A stretch of 64,000 nt of DNA from Actinomycetota bacterium (GTDB taxonomy: Bacteria; Actinomycetota; Acidimicrobiia; Acidimicrobiales; Ilumatobacteraceae). This document shows, piece by piece, positions 1 through 6,234 of the stretch. The stretch's first letter is position 1. Each line of letters begins with the position of its first letter. The translations under genes were made by a program, and so were the position numbers. Where the stretch lies: the NCBI GenBank assembly GCA_030645495.1, contig JAUSLV010000027.1, positions 89,853 to 153,852 on the forward strand, written 5' to 3'. The notes under the pieces were generated by a model. The model saw nothing but the letters and a program-made list of their open reading frames with translations. It searched no databases and was not told where the DNA came from.

Positions 1-544
1 GCAGTTCGAAGTGCAGGTGGTAGTTGCCGACACCCGGGTTGCCGGTGTCGCCGATGTACCCGATCACCTGCCCCTTCACGACTGTCGATCCACGGGTGAG
101 GCCGGCGGCGAACGCCGACAGGTGGGCGTACACGTAGTACGTGCCGCCCACCGTGGCGGTCAGCTTCCACAGGTTGCCCGACAGCTTGCTGCCGTTCGTT
201 CCGTCGCCGACAGACGCCTGGTAGGTGAGCGTGCCGTCGGCCATCGCGTACACCTCTTGCCCGAGCGAGGCGAGGATGTCGGTGCCCTCGTGCGAGCGAC
301 CACCCGAGCGCGGATCGCCGTAGTTGTCGAGGATCGCGCAGCGCGGCCGCACCTGCATCGGGAAGTTCTCGGGAGCCAGCGGCCGCATTCGCTGCGCGGG
401 CTGCAGCACCTCGGCGGCGCGGGTGACCTCGGGGATGGTGGGCGTCGAGGCCGCGCCGACCAGGCGCGCCGACGACACGACCGCCGTGAGCAACAACACG
501 GCGGCCAGGGCCGACAGCGAACGATGAGAATGGCGAATCGACAA
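1..544 (-). CDS. M23 family metallopeptidase (3' end outside window)
   Basis: This gene runs off the left edge; about 181 codons are visible. The TTG start at 544 is preceded by AGGAG at good spacing, and no better start is seen. After a short basic n-region comes a hydrophobic segment (SALAAVLLLTAVV) that reads as a signal peptide or anchor. The peptidase core follows, with HEGTD carrying the first zinc ligands, a VYAHLS segment, and NYHLHF with the HxH ligand. These are the hallmarks of LytM-type Zn endopeptidases that cut peptidoglycan cross-bridges outside the membrane. All catalytic residues are inside the visible part, so only a short C-terminus is missing. It is divergent from the hydroxylase at 674. 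Substrate specificity cannot be told. Confidence 0.88.
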   Translation of the reverse strand, partial: MSIRHSHRSLSALAAVLLLTAVVSSARLVGAASTPTIPEVTRAAEVLQPAQRMRPLAPENFPMQVRPRCAILDNYGDPRSGGRSHEGTDILASLGQEVYAMADGTLTYQASVGDGTNGSKLSGNLWKLTATVGGTYYVYAHLSAFAAGLTRGSTVVKGQVIGYIGDTGNPGVGNYHLHFEL

Positions 545-673
545 GTACTGCTCCTGGACCGACGGTGGTTCTCGGCGGTCCGCCCGGGCAGCAGGTTAGT
601 CGCCGAGCCGGCGCGGTGGAAGGCGCGCAGATTTGCGTGAACCGGATTGCCTCCTGGCTGCGATAGGGAGAGC

Positions 674-1597
674 ATGACCATCACCACCCTCCCCCCGGCC
701 AGTGTGCTGCTCAGCGCTCCACCGAACCCGGCCGATCGGCGGCCGGCGCCACGCACGCGCCGCACCAAGGTGCTGATCACGCTGGCCACCGCAGCAGCCG
801 TGGCCAGCGTGTTCCTGGGCAACGGCGGGATGCTGGGGATCGTTGCCCTGTTCGTCATCTCCTGGCCGCTCGAGCGGCTGTGGAAGCGGCATCCGGTACC
901 AGTACGCCGGTTGGCGCTGCGCACCGACCTCGCCTACGCGGCGGCGCAACCGCTGTTGCAGGTCGTCACACTCGTCGTCGGCGTTGCCATCGGCCTGCTC
1001 TCGCTGGCGTGGCTGCCAGGGCTGGCCCTGCGCCCAATGGTGACGGCCATGCCGCCCTACGCGCAGATGATCGTCGGCTTCTTGCTGTTCGACCTGCTCG
1101 TGTACTGGACGCACCGCTGGGGCCACACTGTGCCGCTGTTCTGGCGGTTCCACTCCGTGCACCACAGCACTCGTCACCTCGACTGGATCTCGGGTGTGCG
1201 CGCCCACCCGCTGGATGGTGTGTTCATCGCGCCCGTGGTTGCGCTGTTCATCGGCGCCGGCTTCGACAACACGCTCACCGGCGGGCTGGCGATCCTGCAG
1301 TTCCTGGTGGGGTTGGGTGCCCACCTCAACGTGCGCTTCCGCCTGCGGCCGCTGTGGCCGATCGTGATGACCCCCGAGTTCCACCATTGGCACCACGAGG
1401 TGTCGCCCGAGGCGCACCTGTCGAACTACTCCACCTTCCTGCCGGTGTGGGACATCCTGTTCGGCACGTACCGGATGCCCCGCGATTTGCGGCCGCAGCA
1501 CTACGGCATCCCCGGCCCGATGCCCGACGGGATCGTGCGCCAGCTGTTGTTCCCCTTCCGCCGCCGGCGGGCCGCTGCCGGAACGGCCACGGGTTGA
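674..1597 (+). CDS. Sterol desaturase / fatty acid hydroxylase family membrane protein
   Basis: A 307-residue integral membrane protein. The ATG at 674 is chosen over an in-frame upstream start at 647 because AGGGAG lies directly before it. Three histidine clusters are visible: HRWGH, HSVHH and HHWHH. These are the di-iron ligands of the fatty acid hydroxylase superfamily, which hydroxylates or desaturates sterols, carotenoids or lipids in the membrane. Several hydrophobic segments precede and separate the clusters. The substrate is unknown. The stop overlaps a possible TTG start of the sigma-factor gene, so the two may be co-transcribed. Confidence 0.85.
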   Translation: MTITTLPPASVLLSAPPNPADRRPAPRTRRTKVLITLATAAAVASVFLGNGGMLGIVALFVISWPLERLWKRHPVPVRRLALRTDLAYAAAQPLLQVVTLVVGVAIGLLSLAWLPGLALRPMVTAMPPYAQMIVGFLLFDLLVYWTHRWGHTVPLFWRFHSVHHSTRHLDWISGVRAHPLDGVFIAPVVALFIGAGFDNTLTGGLAILQFLVGLGAHLNVRFRLRPLWPIVMTPEFHHWHHEVSPEAHLSNYSTFLPVWDILFGTYRMPRDLRPQHYGIPGPMPDGIVRQLLFPFRRRRAAAGTATG

Positions 1598-1623
1598 CCG
1601 CCGCAGCTGGCACGCTGGTGCGA

Positions 1624-2145
1624 GTGACAGCACCCGAGCAGACCGACGTGGAGTTGCTGGCGGCGATGGCCGCGGGCGACCGCGACGCGCTCGCCGTGCT
1701 GTACCACCGCCACGGGCGCTGGCTGCTGACCCGCCTGCACCACCGCTGCACCGACCCCGACATGGTGGACACCGCGCTGCAGGACACGTTCGTGTCGGCG
1801 TGGCGCAGCGCGGGCAACTACCGGCCCCCGGCAGGCGACACGTCGGGCGAGGCGGGCGCGTGGCTGTGGGCCATCGCGGCCCGCCGGTTGGTGGATCAGT
1901 TGCGTCGCCGCCCGGCCCCCACGCCGTCGGCCACCCTTCCCGAGCCCGAGCCACTGCCGCCGCCGGGCACACCCGTGTACGACCTACTCGCCGGCCTGCC
2001 GGCGGATCTGCACCCGGTGGTGCGCGCCGTGTACGTGGACGGCCTCACCACGGCCGAGGCGGCGATCCTGCTGGGCATTCCCCACGGCACGGTGAAGAGC
2101 CGACTCTCTCGTGCCAAGCCGTTGTTGAAGGAGGTGCTGCGATGA
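1624..2145 (+). CDS. ECF-type RNA polymerase sigma factor
   Basis: About 173 residues. The N-terminal half matches sigma region 2 (LQDTFVSAWRSAGNYRPP, then WLWAIAARRLVDQLRRR). The C-terminal half matches region 4, with a helix-turn-helix in LTTAEAAILLGIPHGTVKSR. No region 3 or region 1 is present, as expected for ECF sigmas. The start is uncertain: GTG 1624, GTG 1618 and TTG 1594 are all in frame. Its stop overlaps the next gene (ATGA), and a GAAGGAGG ribosome site for that gene lies inside this one. Co-expression with a membrane protein and an ABC ATPase suggests the sigma factor controls or is controlled by them, but no classical zf-HC2 anti-sigma is present. Confidence 0.88.
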   Translation: MTAPEQTDVELLAAMAAGDRDALAVLYHRHGRWLLTRLHHRCTDPDMVDTALQDTFVSAWRSAGNYRPPAGDTSGEAGAWLWAIAARRLVDQLRRRPAPTPSATLPEPEPLPPPGTPVYDLLAGLPADLHPVVRAVYVDGLTTAEAAILLGIPHGTVKSRLSRAKPLLKEVLR

Positions 2146-2864
2146 GCAGCTTCGACCCGCTGGCGGACGACATCGATCGTCGACTGGCCGCGAACTTCGA
2201 GATCATCATGGGCGAGATCGCCGCGCCCGCACGCAGTCGCTTCGAGCGGGTGCTGCTGGCACTGCGGGTGCCCGAGCCCACCGCCCGCCTCGTGGCGGCC
2301 ACGCCGGTGTTGCGCTGGGCATGGACGGCAGCGGTCGCGGTGGTGCTGCTGTTCGCCGCGGTCGCGGGTGACGGCACGTGGCAGGCCGGCGATCAGCTGG
2401 CCGTGTTCCTCGCGCTCGCGCCGGTGGTACCGGTGGTTGGCGTCGCCCTGGCCTACGGCCCCTCTGCCGATCGGGGGCACGAAGTGACCGTGGCCGCGCC
2501 GATGTCGGGCCTGCGCCTGCTGCTGCTGCGCACGGCGACGGTGCTGGTAGCCGCCGGCGGGCTGTCGTTGCTGACCGTGATCGCCGCGCCCACGAAGGGC
2601 TGGATGCGCCTGGCGTGGCTGGCCCCTGGGTTGGCCACCACGCTGCTGACGCTCGCGCTGGCCACCCGCTTGGGTGTGCGCCGGGCCGCGGGTGCCGTGG
2701 CCGGCGCGTGGCTGGTGCTGGTGATCGTGGTGGCCCAGGCCACCGACGATGCGACCGCGCCGTTCCGTGTGGTGGGCCAGGTGGGCTCGCTGCTGGTGGC
2801 GGCCGTGGCCGGCGCAGTAATGATCGCCGGCCGCCGCCGGCTGGATCGTTGGAGCGACGCGTGA
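2142..2864 (+). CDS. Membrane protein of unknown function in sigma/ABC operon
   Basis: A 240-residue protein with a soluble N-terminal stretch of about 60 residues followed by roughly six hydrophobic segments (for example AWTAAVAVVLLFAAVAG and LAVFLALAPVVPVVGVALAY). It overlaps the sigma gene by ATGA and the following ATPase gene by GTGA, so all three are translationally coupled. I do not recognise a family. The position fits either the permease half of a small ABC system or a membrane-bound anti-sigma regulator of the preceding ECF factor, with the cytoplasmic N-terminus touching sigma. Neither can be settled from sequence. Confidence 0.75.
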   Translation: MSSFDPLADDIDRRLAANFEIIMGEIAAPARSRFERVLLALRVPEPTARLVAATPVLRWAWTAAVAVVLLFAAVAGDGTWQAGDQLAVFLALAPVVPVVGVALAYGPSADRGHEVTVAAPMSGLRLLLLRTATVLVAAGGLSLLTVIAAPTKGWMRLAWLAPGLATTLLTLALATRLGVRRAAGAVAGAWLVLVIVVAQATDDATAPFRVVGQVGSLLVAAVAGAVMIAGRRRLDRWSDA

Positions 2865-3517
2865 CCGCGCCCGTGGTGCACGTGCACAGCATTCAGCACC
2901 GCCTCGCCGAGCGGTTCACGCTGCACGTGCCGTCGCTCACGTTGTCGCCAGGCGTGACGGCCGTGCTGGGCGCCAACGGTTGCGGCAAGACCACGCTGTT
3001 GCGGGTGCTGGCCACGGTGATCGCCCCGCAGCACGGCGACGTGGTGGTGGGCGGCACTCGTGTCACCGACGAGGCGTTGGCAGGCGTGCGCCGCCGGCTG
3101 GGCTACCTGCCGCAGGACGACTCGGTGCCCCGCCGGCTGGCCGTATTCGACCACGTCGACCTGGTGGCCGTGATGCGCGAGATCGACCCCGACACCCGCC
3201 GCCGACGCGCCGCGGTGCACCGTGCGCTGGCCGACGTGCAGTTGGGTCCATTAGCAGCCGAACGCTGCGGCCGCCTGTCGGGCGGTCAGCGCCGCCGAGT
3301 GGCGCTCGCGGCCGCGCTGGTGGGCGATGCCCCGTACCTGGTGCTCGACGAGCCCGATGCCCACCTCGACAACGACCAGCGCGCCCACCTGGGCGCCGCC
3401 CTCCGCCGCCGCGCCGCCCACGCCACGATCATCGTCGCCACCCACGACCACACCTGGGCCGCCACCATCGCCGACCGCACGATCACGATGCACGAGGGTG
3501 TGGTCGCCGCGGGCTAA
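2861..3517 (+). CDS. ABC transporter ATP-binding protein
   Basis: 218 residues from a GTG start that overlaps the previous stop. Walker A is GANGCGKTT, the Q-loop is in LGYLPQDD, the signature is RLSGGQRRRVALA, Walker B is YLVLDEPDAHLD, and the switch histidine is in VATHDHTW. It is a compact, complete nucleotide-binding domain of the single-domain export type. The preceding membrane protein is the obvious partner. A palindromic repeat begins three bases after the stop and probably ends the transcript. Confidence 0.9.
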   Translation: MTAPVVHVHSIQHRLAERFTLHVPSLTLSPGVTAVLGANGCGKTTLLRVLATVIAPQHGDVVVGGTRVTDEALAGVRRRLGYLPQDDSVPRRLAVFDHVDLVAVMREIDPDTRRRRAAVHRALADVQLGPLAAERCGRLSGGQRRRVALAAALVGDAPYLVLDEPDAHLDNDQRAHLGAALRRRAAHATIIVATHDHTWAATIADRTITMHEGVVAAG

Positions 3518-3519
3518 GC

Positions 3520-3570
3520 CATTCCCGAGGGTTTCCACGTGACCCGCCCACGCCGAAACCCTCCGGAATG
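3520..3570. repeat. Palindromic intergenic repeat A, copy 1
   Basis: A 51-bp element with arms CATTCCCGAGGGTTTC (3520-3535) and GAAACCCTCCGGAATG (3555-3570), which pair with one mismatch around a 19-nt loop. A second copy lies at 4060-4110 in the same orientation, identical at 49 of 51 positions. It sits between the converging ends of the ABC ATPase and the lipoprotein gene. It can act as a terminator hairpin but has no T-tract. Conservation of the loop as well as the arms argues for a REP-like dispersed element. Confidence 0.85.
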
Positions 3571-3581
3571 CGTGGGACGGG

Positions 3582-3950
3582 CTACGGCTCCTCGCACGTA
3601 CGAGTCGGTTGGAGTCCCACCGACCTCACGGCAGCGCTACGCGTGATCGAGTCCGGGAGCGCCAGTATCCATGGTTCAGGGTCCACGTCCTCGGACAACT
3701 CGACTTCGAGGTAATCCGGGCTGACGTGCAGACGCATTCCAACGATTCCTTCCATCGGCTCACCGTCGGGCAAGAAGAAGGCCGCCTCGAACTCGCTGTT
3801 GTCCTGCCATGCAGTGCCGAGCAGGAAGCACACTGCCCCCAAGCCCGGGTCTGAAGAACCCCCGCCCGTCGTTGAAGCCGAGCCGCATCCCGATGTCAGT
3901 GACACTGCCAACATCAGAACCGAGTTCCTGAACGCAGCGTGCCGTCTCAC
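3582..3950 (-). CDS. Small lipoprotein, unknown function
   Basis: 122 residues. The first 22 form a lipoprotein signal peptide ending in the lipobox LTSGC, followed by a Ser/Gly/Thr-rich linker. The mature part is acidic, has further cysteines (GAVCFLL and TRTCEEP), and no family I recognise. It should sit on the outer face of the membrane. The gene is bracketed by the two copies of repeat A. A 17-nt match to another palindrome lies about 70 bp upstream. The DNA looks somewhat less GC-biased than its neighbours, which with the flanking repeats could mean separate acquisition. Confidence 0.72.
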   Translation of the reverse strand: MRRHAAFRNSVLMLAVSLTSGCGSASTTGGGSSDPGLGAVCFLLGTAWQDNSEFEAAFFLPDGEPMEGIVGMRLHVSPDYLEVELSEDVDPEPWILALPDSITRSAAVRSVGLQPTRTCEEP

Positions 3951-4021
3951 CGCTCAGCCTCGATGCGGTCACCGCAGTCGACCAAGGTCCAGCACCACCA
4001 CGACCGGCCCACGTCACCCAC

Positions 4022-4038
4022 GCGTCCGAAAGAGGTGA
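4022..4038. repeat. Half-site of palindromic repeat B
   Basis: GCGTCCGAAAGAGGTGA is identical over 17 nt to the right arm of the full palindrome at 22,856-22,920. No matching left arm is present nearby, so this is a solo arm. It lies upstream of the lipoprotein gene, between it and repeat A copy 2. Confidence 0.75.
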
Positions 4039-4059
4039 CCCAGCCCATACTGACCAGCC

Positions 4060-4110
4060 CATTCCCGAGGGTTTCCACGTGACCCGCCCACGCCGGAACC
4101 CTCGGGAATG
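4060..4110. repeat. Palindromic intergenic repeat A, copy 2
   Basis: Second 51-bp copy, exactly 540 bp from the first. Its arms are CATTCCCGAGGGTTTC (4060-4075) and GGAACCCTCGGGAATG (4095-4110). Relative to copy 1 there are two substitutions in the right arm. It lies 13 bp beyond the stop of the minus-strand SRPBCC gene, so like copy 1 it follows a stop codon and may end transcription there. Confidence 0.85.
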
Positions 4111-4123
4111 CCAGCCCGAGCGC

Positions 4124-5035
4124 TCAGGGGCCGACGGCGAGGTCGGCCTCGAGGATCGCCTTGTCCTCGGGGTCGGCGATCGGCACGGCCAGCGCACGCG
4201 CCCACTCGTCGGCGGCCTCCTGGTCGCGGCCCAGCGCCTTCAGCGCGCGAGCGCGGCACTCGAGCGCGTAGGCCAGGTCGAAATCGGCCAGGCCGTGCTG
4301 CGTGCACTGGGCCAGGCACTTGCCGCCGTAGTGCAGCGCCCGCTCGGGCAGGCCCACCAGCAGGTGCACCTTGCTGAGCATCCACACCGCACGCGCCTCG
4401 TTCTCCGGCCCACGGCCCTTGGCCCGCTGCCAGTGGTAGGCCGACGCATACGCACGGCGCAGCATCTCCTCGTCGTCGGCTGGCGTGCGCTCGGCCTGCT
4501 CGATCAGCTCCCACACACTGTTGTTGCACTCGATGCCCTGCGCCCGGTGCCACGCGCCACGCACCTCGTCGGCCGTGGGCGCGCCAGCCTCCTCCGCCGT
4601 GGCCGCCGGCAACACCGCGCCCGTCTCCAGCAGCGTCTTCAGGCCGTCGAGGATCCACACCCACCCGTGCTGCACGCCGGCCCACGTGAGCGGGCTGCGG
4701 GCCAGGTCGCCGTGCACCACATCGAGCTGGGTGAGCCCGTCGCCCGCGGGCGTGATCGTCCACTCCACCCGCGAGGCCGGCTCCTCGGCCATCGCCGCGT
4801 CGTACAGCACGTGCCACGTCTGCACCAGCTTGTGCGGCGGCTCGCACACCTCGATCGTGCCGTCCACCGCGCCCATGCCGTTGCCCATCGTGGTGCGGTA
4901 CGGCTGGCCGGCCTGCGGCGCCTCGTCGAACGCCGTGCCGTGGAAGTACTGGCGGGTGAACGCCGGATCGATGATGCCCTGCCACACCTCCTCGGGCGTC
5001 GCCTTGATGTAGATGCGGTAGCGGTGCGGGGTCAT
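4124..5035 (-). CDS. SRPBCC (AHSA1-type) domain protein with C-terminal helical/TPR-like domain
   Basis: 303 residues from the ATG at 5035, which overlaps the ArsR stop and has AGGAGA upstream. Residues 1 to about 145 read as an SRPBCC/START-like domain of the AHSA1 type (starts RYRIYIKATPEEVWQ, ends near WVWILDGLKTLLE), a hydrophobic ligand pocket fold. Residues from about 155 on are alanine/leucine-rich helix pairs (ARAVWMLSKVHLLVGLPERA, ALECRARALKALGRDQEAA) typical of TPR units. ArsR-AHSA1 pairs are common in actinobacteria, but the TPR-like tail is unusual. The regulator next door probably controls it. The ligand is unknown. Confidence 0.82.
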   Translation of the reverse strand: MTPHRYRIYIKATPEEVWQGIIDPAFTRQYFHGTAFDEAPQAGQPYRTTMGNGMGAVDGTIEVCEPPHKLVQTWHVLYDAAMAEEPASRVEWTITPAGDGLTQLDVVHGDLARSPLTWAGVQHGWVWILDGLKTLLETGAVLPAATAEEAGAPTADEVRGAWHRAQGIECNNSVWELIEQAERTPADDEEMLRRAYASAYHWQRAKGRGPENEARAVWMLSKVHLLVGLPERALHYGGKCLAQCTQHGLADFDLAYALECRARALKALGRDQEAADEWARALAVPIADPEDKAILEADLAVGP

Positions 5036-5376
5036 GCGGTCTCCTGAGTGGTGTCGCGTTCGAGGGTGGTTTGCAGGCCCACCATCGCCCGGGCGAAGGG
5101 CTGGGCGTACTTGGCGATCCAGCGCTCGGCGAGCTGTTGGATCGGGATCGGGTTGAGGTGGTGCAGTTTCTGCCGGCCGTCGCGGTGGGTGACGACGAGG
5201 TTCGCCTGTTCCAGCACCGCGAGGTGCTTCATCACGCCGAAGCGGGTCATCTCCGGGAACAGGTCGCACAGCGCCTGCACCGACTGACCGTCGCGCACGA
5301 ACAACGCATCCAGCAGCGCGCGACGGGTGCCGTCGGCCAACGCCTTGAACACGAGATCTTCCGTCACGTCTTGCAC
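5032..5376 (-). CDS. ArsR-family transcriptional regulator
   Basis: 114 residues from a GTG start at 5376. It is a winged helix of the ArsR/SmtB type: FKALADGTRRALLDALF, then the recognition region FPEMTRFGVMKHLAVLEQANLV, then a beta-wing THRDGRQKLHHLN. There is no CxC or other obvious metal-binding cluster, so it belongs to the non-metal ArsR branch often paired with SRPBCC proteins. A near-perfect inverted repeat just upstream (5380-5399) is a likely autoregulatory operator. Confidence 0.9.
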   Translation of the reverse strand: MQDVTEDLVFKALADGTRRALLDALFVRDGQSVQALCDLFPEMTRFGVMKHLAVLEQANLVVTHRDGRQKLHHLNPIPIQQLAERWIAKYAQPFARAMVGLQTTLERDTTQETA

Positions 5377-5379
5377 ATT

Positions 5380-5399
5380 ATGTGACCATTAGGTCACAT
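5380..5399. promoter_or_regulatory. Inverted-repeat operator upstream of ArsR gene
   Basis: ATGTGACCATTAGGTCACAT: two perfect 8-bp arms separated by ATTA, starting 4 bp upstream of the ArsR start codon. Size and position fit an ArsR dimer site overlapping the start region. A direct repeat follows immediately. Confidence 0.8.
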
Positions 5400-5421
5400 G
5401 TCAACGCCTCACATGTCAACG
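5395..5421. repeat. Tandem 12-bp direct repeat next to ArsR operator
   Basis: CACATGTCAACG occurs at 5395-5406 and again at 5410-5421 with CCT between. The first copy begins inside the operator's right arm. It may be an extra binding site or a small duplication in the promoter region. Confidence 0.7.
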
Positions 5422-5428
5422 ACAGCCC

Positions 5429-5848
5429 TCAGCGCTTGCGCGCGTGCCGGTGTTCCTTGCGCAGTACGAACCGCAGTGCACTCCAGGTGTCGTCGATCGC
5501 GCACACCTTGTTGTCCACCCAGTTGGTCTTCAACAGGTCGGCCCGCAACGTGTCTTCCGTGATGTCGCTGGCCACTCCGCTCGTGCGCTTCGGCCATGCC
5601 ACCCACACCGCGCCGTCGGGCTGGGCCGCCTCGGTGAGGTCGGACCACTCGGTGCGCAGGCGGGTGCGCTGGGTGAAGAACGCCACCATCACGTCCACGG
5701 GCAGCAACAGGTTGCGCTGCCAGATCGCCTCGCCGGTGTCGCCGAGCAGCTCGGTGAACCCGGGCGGGGCGTGCAGCACGGTGAACACGATGTCGCCACC
5801 GATGCCCAACTTCTTCGCCAACGGCGTACCCGAGTAGCCGTCGCTCAC
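5429..5848 (-). CDS. DUF3052 family protein
   Basis: 139 residues from a GTG at 5848 that overlaps the preceding stop by GTGA. The sequence starts SDGYSGTPLAKKLGI and contains an early hydrophobic strand (GGDIVFTVLHAPPGF) and VWVAWPKRTSGV, the pattern of the DUF3052 family found widely in actinobacteria and of unknown biochemistry. A basic tail (RKEHRHARKR) ends it. It is the last gene of the kinase/regulator/ABC/PPOX operon. Confidence 0.8.
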   Translation of the reverse strand: MSDGYSGTPLAKKLGIGGDIVFTVLHAPPGFTELLGDTGEAIWQRNLLLPVDVMVAFFTQRTRLRTEWSDLTEAAQPDGAVWVAWPKRTSGVASDITEDTLRADLLKTNWVDNKVCAIDDTWSALRFVLRKEHRHARKR

Positions 5849-6234
5849 TTCGACCCGCTGTTGCACATCATCCGCTGCACCTCGATCTCGATCACGACCC
5901 GATCGTCGCGTTCGCGAGGCTGACGGTAGCGCCGCGCGTAGGCCTCCACCGCGACAGCAACGGTGGCGGCATCGTCGAGCACCACCGCCGGCCCCTCGAA
6001 CGTCACCCACCTGGCTCCGTCGATCTGCGTGACGCTCGCCCTCGCGGTGCCGCGCACGTTGGCCGCTTTCACCGCCCCCGCACTGGTGATCACGCGCACG
6101 AACGCGTGCTCGCCGACGAAGGCGATGGTGAACCCCACGGGTACCGCGTGCGGTGTGCCGTCGGCGCGCAGCGTGACCAGCGTGGCCAGATGGCGCTCAG
6201 CCACGAACGCCGCGAGGGCGGGCGACAGCTGCAT
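5845..6234 (-). CDS. PPOX-class (pyridoxamine-oxidase-like, possibly F420-dependent) protein
   Basis: 129 residues. The split-barrel flavin-binding fold is suggested by FVAERHLATLVTLRADGTPH, followed by KAANVRGTARASVTQIDGARW. This spacing is typical of small F420- or FMN-dependent enzymes of the PPOX superfamily. The start at 6234 overlaps the stop of the upstream permease and its own stop overlaps the DUF3052 start. The substrate is not apparent. Confidence 0.8.
   Translation of the reverse strand: MQLSPALAAFVAERHLATLVTLRADGTPHAVPVGFTIAFVGEHAFVRVITSAGAVKAANVRGTARASVTQIDGARWVTFEGPAVVLDDAATVAVAVEAYARRYRQPRERDDRVVIEIEVQRMMCNSGSK

Noticed and set aside
3520..4110. Repeat A pair read as att sites or IS ends
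   Set aside because: No integrase or transposase lies between them, and each copy is itself palindromic right after a stop codon, which fits terminator/REP better.
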